A stretch of 64,000 nucleotides of DNA from SAR202 cluster bacterium bin22 (GCA_002238505.1 MPMM01000001.1:62001-126000); one strand, 5' to 3'. Positions 16,503 to 25,565 are shown, numbered from the stretch's first letter. Program-made: numbers and translations. The notes: generated from the letters alone by a model not told the origin.

Positions 16503-17732
16503 CTAGGCGCGACGAAGTTGGGGGGTGAAGATTATGAGGGAGCAGGTCATGACTACGCCGGCCAGGCCGATGGTGACGGCCGCCACGGGGGCTCCCCAGA
16601 TTCCGGCGAGGTAGCCCGCTCCAGCGCCGCCGAAGGCGTAGGCGTAGATGGCCAGGACCCGGAGACCAAGGACGCGTCCGCGATAGTCGGCCTGGGTGGT
16701 CCGGAGCATGGCAGTGAGCATCATGACCTGGGTGGAGGAGAAGGCGAGGCCCGTTACCAGGAGGATGGCCAGCGACAGGTAGAGGTTGGAGGACAGGGCA
16801 AAGACAAGCATGCTGCCGTGCCAGACAACCACGGAAAGGATCATCAGCTTGCCAATGTGCTGCAGGTTGCGGAAGGTAGCCCAGGCAAGCGAACCGCCCA
16901 GGGCGCCAATGCCGAAGGAGGCGGTAAGCAGTCCCAGGCCATCGGGGCCGGTTTCCAGGACAGTACCGGCGAAGATTGCCAGGAGGGCGGTGTGGAAGGG
17001 CCAGCCGGTCAGGTTGATGATTACGGCAAGGGCGAGCGTGGCCCACAATATCTGCTGGCCCTTCACGTAGCGTAGTCCTTCCATGACGGTGCCCAGGACG
17101 GAGCCACGGGGCTGGGTTTCGGTGATGCGGACAGGACGGACGAAGAAGGCGCAGATGGCGCTGGTGAAATACAGCAGGGCGACTCCGGTATAGCCTCCCT
17201 CGGGGCCCCAGGTCTTGTAGAGAAGGCCGCCGACGAAGGGGCCCAGGATGGTGGACAGGTTCTGGGCCATACTGCTGAGTGCGGCGCCGTTGCTGATCTT
17301 GTCGGGGGGCAGGGTGTCGCCAATGAGGGCCTGGGCTGAGGGCATCTGGAAGATGCGGACCACGCCGGCGCTGAGGGTGATGGCAAAGAGGTGCCACACT
17401 TGCAGGAAACCGGTAAGCATCAGGGTGAGCACTGAAACGCCGAAGCAGGTCATGACAAGTTCGACGAAAGCCAAAAGGCGGTGCCTGGGGAGACGGTCGG
17501 CGATGGCGCCGGAGAAAATGGCTAGGAAGTTGAGCCCCATGCGGGCCGAGGCAATGAGACCCACCAGGAATGGACTGCCGGTAACCTCCAGGACGTACCA
17601 GGCGAGAATCAGGGCCTCCATCTGGTTGCCGGTCTGAACGGTCCATACCGATGACCATACGAGGGCGAAGTTCCGTTCTCCCAGGATGGCGATGGGGTAG
17701 GTGGCCTGCCGGATAGTGGAGTTGATTCTCAT
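16503..17732 (-). CDS. MFS transporter (EntS/MFS_3-like exporter)
   Basis: 409-residue integral membrane protein with about 12 hydrophobic segments and the long cytoplasmic loop near the middle. The MFS motif A region is seen as SGAIADRLPRHRLL after segment 2. A second-half equivalent lies at RTTQADYRGRVLGL. The overall pattern (ILGERNFALVWSSVWTVQTGNQM at the N-terminus, then SPFLVGLIASARMGLNFL) matches the EntS-like MFS_3 group of exporters. The substrate is unknown; export of a toxic intermediate or of an unrelated compound is equally possible. The start ATG has GGAG four bases upstream. A frame-shifted open frame of equal length on the same strand is an artefact of the GC-rich codon usage. 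Confidence 0.88.
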   Translation of the reverse strand: MRINSTIRQATYPIAILGERNFALVWSSVWTVQTGNQMEALILAWYVLEVTGSPFLVGLIASARMGLNFLAIFSGAIADRLPRHRLLAFVELVMTCFGVSVLTLMLTGFLQVWHLFAITLSAGVVRIFQMPSAQALIGDTLPPDKISNGAALSSMAQNLSTILGPFVGGLLYKTWGPEGGYTGVALLYFTSAICAFFVRPVRITETQPRGSVLGTVMEGLRYVKGQQILWATLALAVIINLTGWPFHTALLAIFAGTVLETGPDGLGLLTASFGIGALGGSLAWATFRNLQHIGKLMILSVVVWHGSMLVFALSSNLYLSLAILLVTGLAFSSTQVMMLTAMLRTTQADYRGRVLGLRVLAIYAYAFGGAGAGYLAGIWGAPVAAVTIGLAGVVMTCSLIIFTPQLRRA

Positions 17733-17866
17733 GGGCTCCGGTTAGGGCTGAATTTACCCTGCGGCGGCAGAGTCGGCTTTGGCCGCGCCCGGGGTACGGG
17801 CGTCACAGGGTTTGGGACAGCAGGGCGAGGGCAGGATTCCACGGCGAAGCTCGGGCCCGCAGAAAG

Positions 17867-17910
17867 GCCAAAAGAAGGCCGGACAGAGTCTTCAAACCCT
17901 CGTCCGGCCT
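17867..17910 (-). terminator. rho-independent terminator of the first ABC transporter operon
   Basis: A nine-base perfect stem (17902-17910 with 17876-17884) is followed on the minus strand by TTCTTTTGG. It lies 56 bases past the DppC stop codon. Confidence 0.75.
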
Positions 17911-17965
17911 CACAGTATTGCTTCCTGGTCAGCGTTGGGTGAATCCAGTACTGGTTTGCTACAGC

Positions 17966-18868
17966 CTAGACGTTTCGCAACTTGGGGTCAAGCCTGTCTC
18001 GCAGCCAGTCGCCCAGCAGGTTCATTGAGAGCACGGTCAGCAGGATGGCAATGCCGGGGAAGAAGGACACCCACCAGGCGTTGATTACCAGGGCCCTGCC
18101 GTCGGCCACCATGAGACCCCAGGCGGGGTTGGGAGGCGGAATGCCGGCGCCCAGGAAGCTAAGAGATGCTTCCAGGATGATTACCACCCCTACTTCCAGG
18201 GTTGCCAGCACGATGATGGTGTTGACGACGTTGGGCAGGAGGTGGCGCATGATGATGCGAGGGGTGCCCGCGCCGGCGACCTGGGCCCGGGATATGAAGT
18301 CCTGGGCGCGCAGGCTTAGAACCTCGCCCCGCACCAGGCGGGCATACCTGGTCCACAGGGTAAGGGTCACAACAATGATGACGGTGAAATAGCTGGGTCC
18401 TAACGCCGCTGCCAGGATGAGCGCCAATAATATGGATGGTATCGAGATTTTGATGTCCACCAGGCGCATGATCACGTGGTCCCACAGGCCCCCCCAGTAA
18501 CCGGCGACCAGCCCCAGGGTGGTGCCGACTATGCCGCCGCAGACGATGGAAATAGCGGCAATGGTAAGGGATATGCGGGCGCCGTGAATGATGCGGCTGA
18601 ACATGTCGCGGCCCAGCTTGTCGGTTCCCAGGGGATGCTCCCAGGAGCCGCCTTCCATCCAGGCTGGGGGCTGCAGGCGGTCAAGGATGTTGCCCTTGGT
18701 GGGTTCGTGGGGAGCCACCTGGTCGGCAAACAAGGCGGGGATAATGAGCACAAAAAATAGGATTACGATGGTCACTAGGGGAAACTGGCGCGCCCATCTG
18801 GAGACCCGCTTGACGCGATCTGCTACAGCGCCTATGGGACTCGGAATGGCCCCTGCGATATTGGCCAT
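17966..18868 (-). CDS. peptide-type ABC transporter permease, DppC/OppC family
   Basis: 300-residue inner-membrane permease of a family-5 (dipeptide/oligopeptide/nickel-type) ABC importer. An N-terminal segment (about 28-48) is followed by the [24 protein letters not shown] signature, five more membrane segments and the EAA loop ([24 protein letters not shown]) that docks on the ATPase. It is the last gene of a binding protein-DppB-DppC operon and starts 33 bases after DppB. No ATPase is encoded in the operon. The substrate is not necessarily a peptide. Confidence 0.92.
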   Translation of the reverse strand: MANIAGAIPSPIGAVADRVKRVSRWARQFPLVTIVILFFVLIIPALFADQVAPHEPTKGNILDRLQPPAWMEGGSWEHPLGTDKLGRDMFSRIIHGARISLTIAAISIVCGGIVGTTLGLVAGYWGGLWDHVIMRLVDIKISIPSILLALILAAALGPSYFTVIIVVTLTLWTRYARLVRGEVLSLRAQDFISRAQVAGAGTPRIIMRHLLPNVVNTIIVLATLEVGVVIILEASLSFLGAGIPPPNPAWGLMVADGRALVINAWWVSFFPGIAILLTVLSMNLLGDWLRDRLDPKLRNV

Positions 18869-18901
18869 GTTATTTCCCCCAATGCCGGCTCAAGGCGCCG
18901 G

Positions 18902-19825
18902 TCAGCCTGTGTACCGGATCCGGGGATCCAGGTAGGCATAAAGGATGTCCACCAGCAGATTGCTGGCTATATATACTACTCCAAAGAAGAGGACGACGCT
19001 CTGAACCACCTGGAAGTCCCGCGCCCGCAGCGCGTCAATAGCCAGCAATCCAACGCCGGGCCAGGCGAACACGGTTTCAATAACTACGGAACCCGTAAGG
19101 AAGCCGCCGAGAATGAACCCGAAATAGGTCAGCGGGGCAATGGCGGCGTTGCGCAGGCAGTGTTTCCAAACTACCTTCCAGTTGGGAATGCCCTTAATCC
19201 GGGCAAGCTTGACGTATTCGCTGTCCAGTACCTCCAGCATGGAAGAGCGAGTCAAGCGCATGACCGCAGCGACCTGAAACCAGCCCAGGGCGAAGGCAGG
19301 CAAAATAAGGCTGGTCAGACCGTCCCTGCCGGAGGCTGGCAGCCAGCCAAGGGTAACGGCAAAAATCCAGATGAGGATGATGCCAACCCAAAAGGATGGG
19401 GCGGCCTGCCCCAGGAGGGCGACGACCTTGCCAGCGTAGTCGATGCCGGTGTCCTTCTTGACAGCTACCAGCACGCCGAGGGGCAAGGCCAGCAGGCCGG
19501 CTACAACGAGGGCAAGGGCGGAAAGTTCCAGGGTGGCAGGCAAGCGAGCGATGATGAGGTCGCGGGTGGAACGGCCGGGCCACTTGATGGAAGTGCCGAA
19601 ATCGCCACGCAGGACGTTGCCCACGTAAACCAGGTACTGGATGTGGAGGGGCTTGTCCAGTCCCCACTGCTCGGTGGCGATGATGAAGTCCTGTTCCGTG
19701 GCGTCCTCGGGAAGGAGCACGTCCATGGGATTGCCGGAAATCCGCGCCAAAGAGAATACGATGATGCTCATGGCAAAGAGAGCCAGCAGGGCGTGGAACA
19801 GGCGGACTACAATATAACGCTGCAC
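18902..19825 (-). CDS. peptide-type ABC transporter permease, DppB/OppB family
   Basis: 307-residue permease. The N-terminus YIVVRLFHALLALFAMSIIVFSLARISGNPMDVLLPEDA is the family signature, and the EAA loop is at EYVKLARIKGIPNWKVVWKHCLRNA. The C-terminus DILYAYLDPRIRYTG is also diagnostic. About six membrane segments are present. The start is a GTG preceded by GGGAGG with a five-base spacer. It partners with the DppC downstream and the lipoprotein upstream; a hairpin separates it from the latter, which probably sets the ratio of binding protein to permease. Confidence 0.93.
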   Translation of the reverse strand: MQRYIVVRLFHALLALFAMSIIVFSLARISGNPMDVLLPEDATEQDFIIATEQWGLDKPLHIQYLVYVGNVLRGDFGTSIKWPGRSTRDLIIARLPATLELSALALVVAGLLALPLGVLVAVKKDTGIDYAGKVVALLGQAAPSFWVGIILIWIFAVTLGWLPASGRDGLTSLILPAFALGWFQVAAVMRLTRSSMLEVLDSEYVKLARIKGIPNWKVVWKHCLRNAAIAPLTYFGFILGGFLTGSVVIETVFAWPGVGLLAIDALRARDFQVVQSVVLFFGVVYIASNLLVDILYAYLDPRIRYTG

Positions 19826-19884
19826 TTTTGCCTCCCGGCGTTACCAGGACAATGCTGTCTGATTTGCAGCCTCAGTGGCCAGAA

Positions 19885-19930
19885 AGAGAAGCGCGCCTCA
19901 AACCATTGTTTCAACCGTTTAATGAGGCGC
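19885..19930 (-). terminator. intercistronic hairpin between binding protein and permease genes
   Basis: Inverted repeat GCGCCTCA/TGAGGCGC (19893-19900 with 19923-19930), followed on the minus strand by CGCTTCTCTTTCTGG. The position suggests a partial terminator or mRNA-stabilising hairpin that raises binding-protein over permease expression. The second ABC operon has a hairpin in the equivalent place. Confidence 0.6.
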
Positions 19931-19970
19931 ACTCCTGACTACCAGGTTTGACTAACAAGACACTACAGGT

Positions 19971-21878
19971 CTATTGCGGCACCGTTTCGATGTACTCCAG
20001 GTGGGTGTAGAAGCCGCTAATAAACCCGGGGAACACGTAACTCTCAATGAATTCAGGATTAATGGCGATGTCTGGCGCTACGTCGAACATGGGCAGCGCA
20101 CACACGTTGTCGTAGCAGAAGTCGCCGACTTCCCGCATGATGCTGGTCCGCTGAGCGGCGTCCACGGTGACGTTGAGCTCTTCGATCTTCCCGTCAATGA
20201 AGGGATCGGCGAAGGTGTGGACAGAGCCGCAGGTGCAGAACAGGGTTTCAAGGTGATAGACAGTGTAGCTGTAGCCTGCGGAGCCGGCCAGGGTGTTGTG
20301 AATTTCACGGGCGCGGCGCTGGGACCGGATCTTGCTGGCTTCAATGTTGGCCAGTGTGGGCTTGAGACCGATGGCCTCGAAGTCCAGCGCCATGGCCTGA
20401 CCGATGTCGATGATCTCGGGCAGGGCGGAGTTGGAGTCCAGGGCCAGCGTGAATTCGAAACCGTCGGCGTAACCGGCGGCGGCCAAGAGCTCCTTGGCGC
20501 CATCGGGGTCATAGGCGTACATGGAGTCCCAGCGTTCGCTCCACTCGGGATTAATCAGGCCGGGCCAGTTCTGTCCGTCAAGCTCGGTGAATTTGACGAA
20601 GGATGGGATCTGAACCTTGGCGCCGGGGAGCAGAGCCTCAACAATGGCTTCCCGGTTGACTGCCTTGGCCATGGCCTGCCTGACTTCCTTGATCAACATC
20701 GGGTTGGTTGGTTCGAGGGTGTCGGGTTCGGTGTGGTAGTTTCCGTAGAAAGTCCAGTGGTGCTGGATACCCGGGAAGACACCACTGACGAACTCGAAGC
20801 CACGCGAAGTAACCTCTTCTCGAATGGCGCGTTCGATGACGGCCAGGTGGACCTGCTCGGTGAGCAGGGAGGCCAGCCTGGTTTGGCTTTCGGCGATGGC
20901 GCGGAACTCAAGCTGGTGGTAGTCGGGGACCACACGCCAGTGCTCGTCCACGGCATCGTATAGAACGTGGGAGCCTTCGACCCGCTCCACGAACTGCAGA
21001 GGGCCGGTGCCTACCATTTTTTCGCCCATTCCCTCGTCGCCAACAGCGTCCCAGCGAGCCTTGCTCTCGATGGGCAAATTGCGGCGCTTGCCAAGGTTAA
21101 AGAGGGCTTCGGGCAGGACTATGCCCAGGTGAATGACAATCTCGTGGTCGTCGATGATCTCCACGACTTCCGCGGCGCGGGCGAGGGTAGTCGCTTCGTC
21201 ATCGCCCCGGCTGGTGCCCATAATCTTGCGCCAGGTGCTGGCGCCGCTGGGTGCGGCCGTTTCCTGTACCAGCAGCCACATGGAGTGGCGGACGTCCTCG
21301 GCGGTGAAGTTGCCGTAGCCGTCCTGCCAGGGAATGTCCTCGCGGAGCTTGAAAGTCCAGTCCTTGCCGTTTTCGGCGATGGACCACTCGGTGGCCAGTT
21401 CCGCAGTGTAACCGCCAGTAGCGTTGTCGACGCCGACGAGGTACTCATAGACGGGCCACTTGTCCAGGTACCCGCCGATGTTGACCTTGTAGGTGTAGTT
21501 GGAGTCCCAGGAGATTCCACCTACGGCAATGGCAACCTTGTCCAGCCGTTCAGAAGCTACCTTGGCTTCCACTGCCTGGGCGGGGATGGGAGTTGGGATG
21601 ACGACCCGCTCGACGACCCGCTCGGAAGGAATCTCCTGGATGATTTCCTTCTCGACCGTGACCTCGACGGGGACTTCCCTGACAATCTCTCTTTCCACCT
21701 CGACCGGCACTTCCTTCACTACCTGCCGCTCGACTTCAACCTCGACTGGGACTTCCTTAATTACCTCCGTTTCAATCACTTCCGGGGCGGCGCTTCCGCA
21801 ACCCACCACCAGGGCCAGTGAGAGAATAAGGAAGAGACTCAGTAGAATCCTGCTTTGTCCAAACAACTTAGAAACCAA
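19971..21878 (-). CDS. ABC transporter substrate-binding lipoprotein (family 5) with Val/Glu-rich stalk
   Basis: 635-residue extracellular solute receptor of the DppA/OppA family. TTG at 21878 is the start: GGAGG lies six bases before it, and the in-frame extension to 22013 runs through the promoter. It has a lipoprotein signal peptide with lipobox VVGC (Cys27). Residues about 32-85 are a repetitive stalk of EVPVEVE / KEVxxE units. The SBP_bac_5 domain follows (ATEWSIAENGKDWTFKLREDIPWQDG, then VRQAMAKAVNREAIVEALLPG). The stalk probably lifts the receptor off the membrane of a cell without a classical periplasm; that reading is an inference. Ligands of this family include peptides, opines, sugars and organic acids, so the substrate is open. 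Confidence 0.92.
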   Translation of the reverse strand: MVSKLFGQSRILLSLFLILSLALVVGCGSAAPEVIETEVIKEVPVEVEVERQVVKEVPVEVEREIVREVPVEVTVEKEIIQEIPSERVVERVVIPTPIPAQAVEAKVASERLDKVAIAVGGISWDSNYTYKVNIGGYLDKWPVYEYLVGVDNATGGYTAELATEWSIAENGKDWTFKLREDIPWQDGYGNFTAEDVRHSMWLLVQETAAPSGASTWRKIMGTSRGDDEATTLARAAEVVEIIDDHEIVIHLGIVLPEALFNLGKRRNLPIESKARWDAVGDEGMGEKMVGTGPLQFVERVEGSHVLYDAVDEHWRVVPDYHQLEFRAIAESQTRLASLLTEQVHLAVIERAIREEVTSRGFEFVSGVFPGIQHHWTFYGNYHTEPDTLEPTNPMLIKEVRQAMAKAVNREAIVEALLPGAKVQIPSFVKFTELDGQNWPGLINPEWSERWDSMYAYDPDGAKELLAAAGYADGFEFTLALDSNSALPEIIDIGQAMALDFEAIGLKPTLANIEASKIRSQRRAREIHNTLAGSAGYSYTVYHLETLFCTCGSVHTFADPFIDGKIEELNVTVDAAQRTSIMREVGDFCYDNVCALPMFDVAPDIAINPEFIESYVFPGFISGFYTHLEYIETVPQ

Positions 21879-21984
21879 GAAGCACCTCCGGTTGTGTTGA
21901 CTGCTTCTGCTATCTGGAAAGGGGCTGCTGATAACACCGGTCTGGAAGGGAACGCAACCTGCAGCCCTTGACATAATTTCGCAG

Positions 21985-22013
21985 AGTATAGATTTCAAGG
22001 CAGACGGTGTCAA
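21985..22013 (-). promoter_or_regulatory. sigma-70-type promoter of the first ABC operon
   Basis: On the minus strand, TTGACA (22008-22013) and TATACT (21985-21990) are separated by 17 bases. This near-consensus promoter reads into the binding-protein gene, leaving a leader of about 100 bases. Confidence 0.75.
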
Positions 22014-22062
22014 ACGTGAAGGGCCGCAATATGATTACGCAAAATGCGATGCGAAAAGCGTC

Positions 22063-22112
22063 AAAAAACAGCAGGCATCGACAATTTATCGAAGCCCGAA
22101 TATGTCGATGCC
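22063..22112 (-). terminator. rho-independent terminator after the small cupin-like gene
   Basis: Perfect ten-base stem GGCATCGACA/TGTCGATGCC (22074-22083 with 22103-22112), followed on the minus strand by TGCTGTTTTTTG. It lies 38 bases after the stop at 22150 and just ahead of the next promoter, cleanly separating the two transcription units. Confidence 0.8.
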
Positions 22113-22149
22113 CGCCGACGGGCTTCCTGGCCTGGATGCCAGACGTTCC

Positions 22150-22491
22150 CTAGAGATCTTCTGCGGGAGTTACCTGGAGGGTTATGTTGTAGCCGTCGGG
22201 GTAGGTGGTAGTATGGCCCTTTCCAGTGAGGTCTTCGATGAGCCGGACGTCACCGGGGTTGAAGGTCTGGGAAGTGCCGTCGCTGAGGCCGATGATGGTG
22301 CGGCCGACAATGCCGACCTGCCAGCGGCGGCGAGGGGCGGGATGAAAGTCGGAGAAGTAGCCCGGCTCGCGCTGGGATACGCTGAATTCCATTTTGGCGC
22401 CCTGCAGGTTGATGGCCTTGATGGCATCTTCTGACAATTCGTCGATGTGGGTTTCACCGTCGTCGCCGGTGTACATTCTGTAAACGCCCAT
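22150..22491 (-). CDS. small cupin-like protein of unknown function
   Basis: 113-residue soluble protein, rich in beta strands. The segment SDFHPAPRRRWQVGIVGRTIIGLSDGTSQTFNPGDVRLIEDLTGKGHTT has the spacing of a single cupin barrel: a Gly-containing turn, GDVxLIED, then GxGH. A typical metal-binding HxH is replaced, so activity is doubtful. GAGGAG precedes the ATG by eight bases, and a strong terminator follows. It is a single-gene unit or the end of a unit that starts at the aldo/keto reductase, 221 bases upstream. Function not known. Confidence 0.65.
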   Translation of the reverse strand: MGVYRMYTGDDGETHIDELSEDAIKAINLQGAKMEFSVSQREPGYFSDFHPAPRRRWQVGIVGRTIIGLSDGTSQTFNPGDVRLIEDLTGKGHTTTYPDGYNITLQVTPAEDL

Positions 22492-22712
22492 TGCTGTTAC
22501 TCCTCTGGTTTAAGTCTGGAGCGCGCCGGATACCGGTACGGATATTTTCCGCCGGGGAAACGGCGCTGAGGGCAGTTTAGCATAAGGGCTGAAAGCTGTT
22601 TCAAAGCCAGGCTGCCGATTAGCTGGATGACCGTGGTCCAGGCAATTCCGCGCAGTGTCCCGACCATCGCGCCCTGCCCCCTATTGAAAGGGAGGGGCGA
22701 TACAAATGGTTT

Positions 22713-23720
22713 CTAGTGTTCAAATTGGCGAAGGTAGAGGGATTCGAGGTCTGCCAGAACTTCTTCTGAGATCGAGGGCAGTTCGGAGCAGGCTACCGCT
22801 TCTTCCATCTCTGCGGCGCTCTTGAACCCGGGGACTACCGTGGCAATGCCTGGATTGTCCAGGCAGAAGCGCAGTGCGGCCTGGGAGAGGGTGGAGTACT
22901 GGCCGGACAGCAGGGGCCAGATGTTCCGGGTGCGGCGGTGGTCGCGGGCAACTTCGGAGTCGGGGGCTGCTTCACGGTCCAGGTGGTCAACCAGGGCGCC
23001 GGCGGCGTGGGACCTGATTCCGATGACGCCAACGTTGCTGGCATGGGCGAGGGGAAGGGACTGACCCTGGTCAACGTCGTCGAAACCGGAGGGTGGGTCA
23101 CCCACTGCGGTGCGGTTGAGCAGGTTATAGAGTATCTGGGCGGTATCGAAGATGCCACTGGCGATGATCTTCTTGATGGCGGGAGGGTCGCCGTCCCAGG
23201 CGGTAATGCCGATGAAGCGGACCTTGCCTTCCTGGACGACTTCCCGCATGGCGTTTCCGAGGGCGAGGTAGTCTTCGTGATTCAGCAGCAGTGCGTAGCG
23301 AGGGGGCGGGCCGACGGCGGCCATGTATTGCCCCCGTTGCGCTCCGACCTGGTGGTGTACCTGGAGGACGTCCACGTAATCGGTGCCGAGGCGTGTGAGG
23401 CTTTGTTCGACGGAGTGGCGGACTGCGGTGGCCATATTTTCGTGGCTGGCGCGGTCGTCTTCGTTTTGGAGCCTTACCTTGGTGGCGATGATCGCCTGGT
23501 CGCGGCGTCCGGCCAGACCCTTGCCGAGGTTCTCCTCGGACTTTCCGCCGCCGTACATGGGGGAAGTGTCGAAGAAGTTGATCCCCAGGTCAAGGGCCAT
23601 GCGGACGGAGCGAATGCACTCTTCATCGGTGGTGGGGCCCCAGACGTGGCCTATGCCGGCGCCGCCGAAGCCTACTTCAGAAACATTGATACCGGTGCGG
23701 CCAAGGGTACGGTATTTCAC
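22713..23720 (-). CDS. aldo/keto reductase
   Basis: NAD(P)H-dependent oxidoreductase with a TIM barrel, 335 residues. The catalytic tetrad is visible: Asp51 (FFDTSPMYG), Tyr56, Lys81 (IATKV) and His122/123 (LQVHH). The N-terminus VKYRTLGRTGINVSEVGFG is the family start, and the C-terminal CLDNPGIATVVPGFKSAAEMEEAV cofactor region is intact. GTG at 23720 is chosen because GGAGG stands four bases before it and the protein fold starts there, although the frame is open to 23840. It resembles the L-fucose/galactose dehydrogenase-like branch. Substrate unknown. Confidence 0.88.
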   Translation of the reverse strand: MKYRTLGRTGINVSEVGFGGAGIGHVWGPTTDEECIRSVRMALDLGINFFDTSPMYGGGKSEENLGKGLAGRRDQAIIATKVRLQNEDDRASHENMATAVRHSVEQSLTRLGTDYVDVLQVHHQVGAQRGQYMAAVGPPPRYALLLNHEDYLALGNAMREVVQEGKVRFIGITAWDGDPPAIKKIIASGIFDTAQILYNLLNRTAVGDPPSGFDDVDQGQSLPLAHASNVGVIGIRSHAAGALVDHLDREAAPDSEVARDHRRTRNIWPLLSGQYSTLSQAALRFCLDNPGIATVVPGFKSAAEMEEAVACSELPSISEEVLADLESLYLRQFEH

Positions 23721-23799
23721 GGGCCCTCCGAAGATAATAGCTGGGAATATCGGGCGGGGATGGTGTCGCCTGGGAAATGGCGGGGACGCCGGTCCCCTA

Positions 23800-23835
23800 A
23801 AGACAATAGAAAGCGCCTGCCGGTCCGGCAAGCGC
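23800..23835 (-). terminator. rho-independent terminator after the HpaI-type aldolase gene
   Basis: GCGCCTGCCGG/CCGGCAAGCGC (23813-23835, one mismatch, one-base loop), followed on the minus strand by TTTCTATTGTCTTT. It lies 30 bases past the aldolase stop. Confidence 0.7.
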
Positions 23836-23864
23836 CGCATTCGTCTTGACTCCCTACACTGGAG

Positions 23865-24647
23865 TTACATTCCGACGTCCGAGGCAGACGCCCGCATTCC
23901 GTTTAAGTAGTCAACGCTGGAGGTCTGGAGGAGGGTTCCCACGTTGCCGTGGAAGTACTGGACGCCCATGCCGAGGAACTTGGGGACCAGGTTGTCGGGG
24001 CAGCTTACCCCGGCGACACGTCCGGCATTGCGGATGATTTTGACGCCCTTTTCCATCTGGGCCTGGACTTCGGGGTGGGTGTTCTGGCCCGGGTAGCCCA
24101 TGGACTGGGAGAGGTCGCCGGAGCCAATGAAGAAGACGTCCACGCCATCAACGGTAACCAGGTCTTCCAGGTTGTCTATGGCTTCTACCTCTTCCAGCAT
24201 GAGGCAAACGAGGGTGTTGGCGTTGGCTTCCTTGACATAGTCGGAGGTAGAGCCGGAAAAACCGTAACCGGCAGGACGACCACGGCTGAAGATGCCGCGG
24301 TGGCCATCAGGGTAGTACTTGACCGCGTCCACGGCGGCGCGGGCTTCCTCGGCGGTGTTGACGTGAGGTACCTGCACGCCCCAGGCGCCACGGTCGAGGA
24401 AGGGGGCGATGATCTCGGGCTTGTTGCCTACGGGACGGACGATGGGGGCGATGCCGCTGAGTTCGGCGGCGCGAACCATGTCCTCGGAGTTGTCAACGGT
24501 TATGGAACCGTGTTCGTTGTCGATGAGAACCCAGTCGAAACCCAGTTCGCCGAGCATTTCAACAACCGGAGCCGAGGGAAAAGTGATCATGACGCCGAAG
24601 ACGGCTTTTCCCGCATCGAGCTTTTGCTTAAGGGTGTTCTCCCGCAT
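23865..24647 (-). CDS. HpcH/HpaI-family aldolase
   Basis: Class II pyruvate-type aldolase, 260 residues, related to 4-hydroxy-2-oxo-heptane-1,7-dioate aldolase (HpaI). Key residues are the catalytic His46 in IDNEHG, Arg71 (IVRPVG), the metal ligands Glu152/153 (LMLEEVEAIDN) and Asp178 (FIGSGDLSQSMGYPGQ). The family cleaves 4-hydroxy-2-oxo acids to pyruvate and an aldehyde at the end of meta-cleavage pathways. The ATG at 24647 has AAAGGAG seven bases upstream and overlaps the end of the membrane-protein gene by 20 bases, indicating one transcript. The FAH-type hydrolase and amidohydrolases 5-12 kb away could supply its substrate, which is an inference. Confidence 0.9.
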   Translation of the reverse strand: MRENTLKQKLDAGKAVFGVMITFPSAPVVEMLGELGFDWVLIDNEHGSITVDNSEDMVRAAELSGIAPIVRPVGNKPEIIAPFLDRGAWGVQVPHVNTAEEARAAVDAVKYYPDGHRGIFSRGRPAGYGFSGSTSDYVKEANANTLVCLMLEEVEAIDNLEDLVTVDGVDVFFIGSGDLSQSMGYPGQNTHPEVQAQMEKGVKIIRNAGRVAGVSCPDNLVPKFLGMGVQYFHGNVGTLLQTSSVDYLNGMRASASDVGM

Positions 24648-25200
24648 GGGTGCTCCTTTCCCGCGCAGCCTGGCGGGCTCCTGTGGCGTCTTCATCATTA
24701 AAGGTAATGCGGCTGGGCTGGTCGGACTTGGGCAAGCGGTACAGTCCCACCACATAGCGCCTAAGGGTGGTACCGGCGAAAATGCCAGCAATGGTGCAGA
24801 TACCGCTGGTGGTGGCGCCCGCCAGGGCCGCTAACTGCTTGGTCTCCATGGCCTGGCCGTCCACGCTGTCCATCTGGATAATGGCGAAGAAAATGCCCAG
24901 GGTAACACCCGCAATCATGGCAACGATTGCGCCGATGATAAGGCCCCGGAACTTGGTCCACAGGCTCTGATTATGGTGCCAAAACAGGGACTCGGAGACT
25001 ATTACAACCCCCACACCGGTCAACAGGCCGATTATTCCCCAGCCTACTGCTTCACCAGTAAGGACAGGAGGCAAGTGCCTGGGGTTAGGTTCAATGTACA
25101 GCCAAAGGAGACCGAGCTGGGCGGCGATTGGGACGGCAGCTATCGCTATCGCCACGACGGCCACAACAAACAGTCCCGCCAGTGCTTTGTTTTCGCTCAA
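24628..25200 (-). CDS. four-helix membrane protein of unknown function
   Basis: 190-residue protein with four clear hydrophobic segments: residues about 8-36 (GLFVVAVVAIAIAAVPIAA), 46-68, 84-106 and 121-143. A polar, charged C-terminal tail of about 40 residues follows. No known family was recognised. It starts with TTG at 25200, with GAGG seven bases before it. Its end overlaps the aldolase gene by 20 bases, so the two are translationally coupled. A role in uptake of, or protection from, the aldolase's pathway intermediate is possible but not shown. Confidence 0.65.
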   Translation of the reverse strand: MSENKALAGLFVVAVVAIAIAAVPIAAQLGLLWLYIEPNPRHLPPVLTGEAVGWGIIGLLTGVGVVIVSESLFWHHNQSLWTKFRGLIIGAIVAMIAGVTLGIFFAIIQMDSVDGQAMETKQLAALAGATTSGICTIAGIFAGTTLRRYVVGLYRLPKSDQPSRITFNDEDATGARQAARERSTHAGEHP

Positions 25201-25275
25201 TTCTATACCTCGACCAGCCGTGGGGCTAAACCTCTATAAACCCGATCTAATATATGGGGAAGAGGTTACCCATCA

Positions 25276-25304
25276 ATGATATTACGAATAGTAAACAAGG
25301 TCAA
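25276..25304 (-). promoter_or_regulatory. candidate sigma-70 promoter of the membrane protein-aldolase unit
   Basis: On the minus strand, TTGACC (25299-25304) and TATCAT (25276-25281) have a 17-base spacer, about 75 bases before the TTG start at 25200. The divergent gap 25201-25786 holds no gene. Confidence 0.5.
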
Positions 25305-25565
25305 TTATTTGCGACTTCGATGTTTAGTGAAATAGCTGTGAAAATTGTGTGGGGAGCCGGGTTGGGTGGTTTAAGGCAGGGCCAGAACAGACCTGCAGGT
25401 ATGCCCCTGCCACCCAATAAGAGACCCGCTGAAGCATGAGGTGTATGGATTCAGGTGAGGTAGTGGAGGGACAGATGCTGGGCCCGCGACAGTGGAGGTT
25501 CACGAACCTTCTCTGCAGGAGCCAAGACCACCAGCATTGGAATTGCGGCTGAGAAGCAGTGACTA

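Noticed and set aside
16429-17658. Second long minus-strand frame, as long as the MFS gene
   Set aside because: Same strand, shifted frame; low-complexity His/Arg/Pro-rich product, explained by GC-rich third codon positions of the real transporter.
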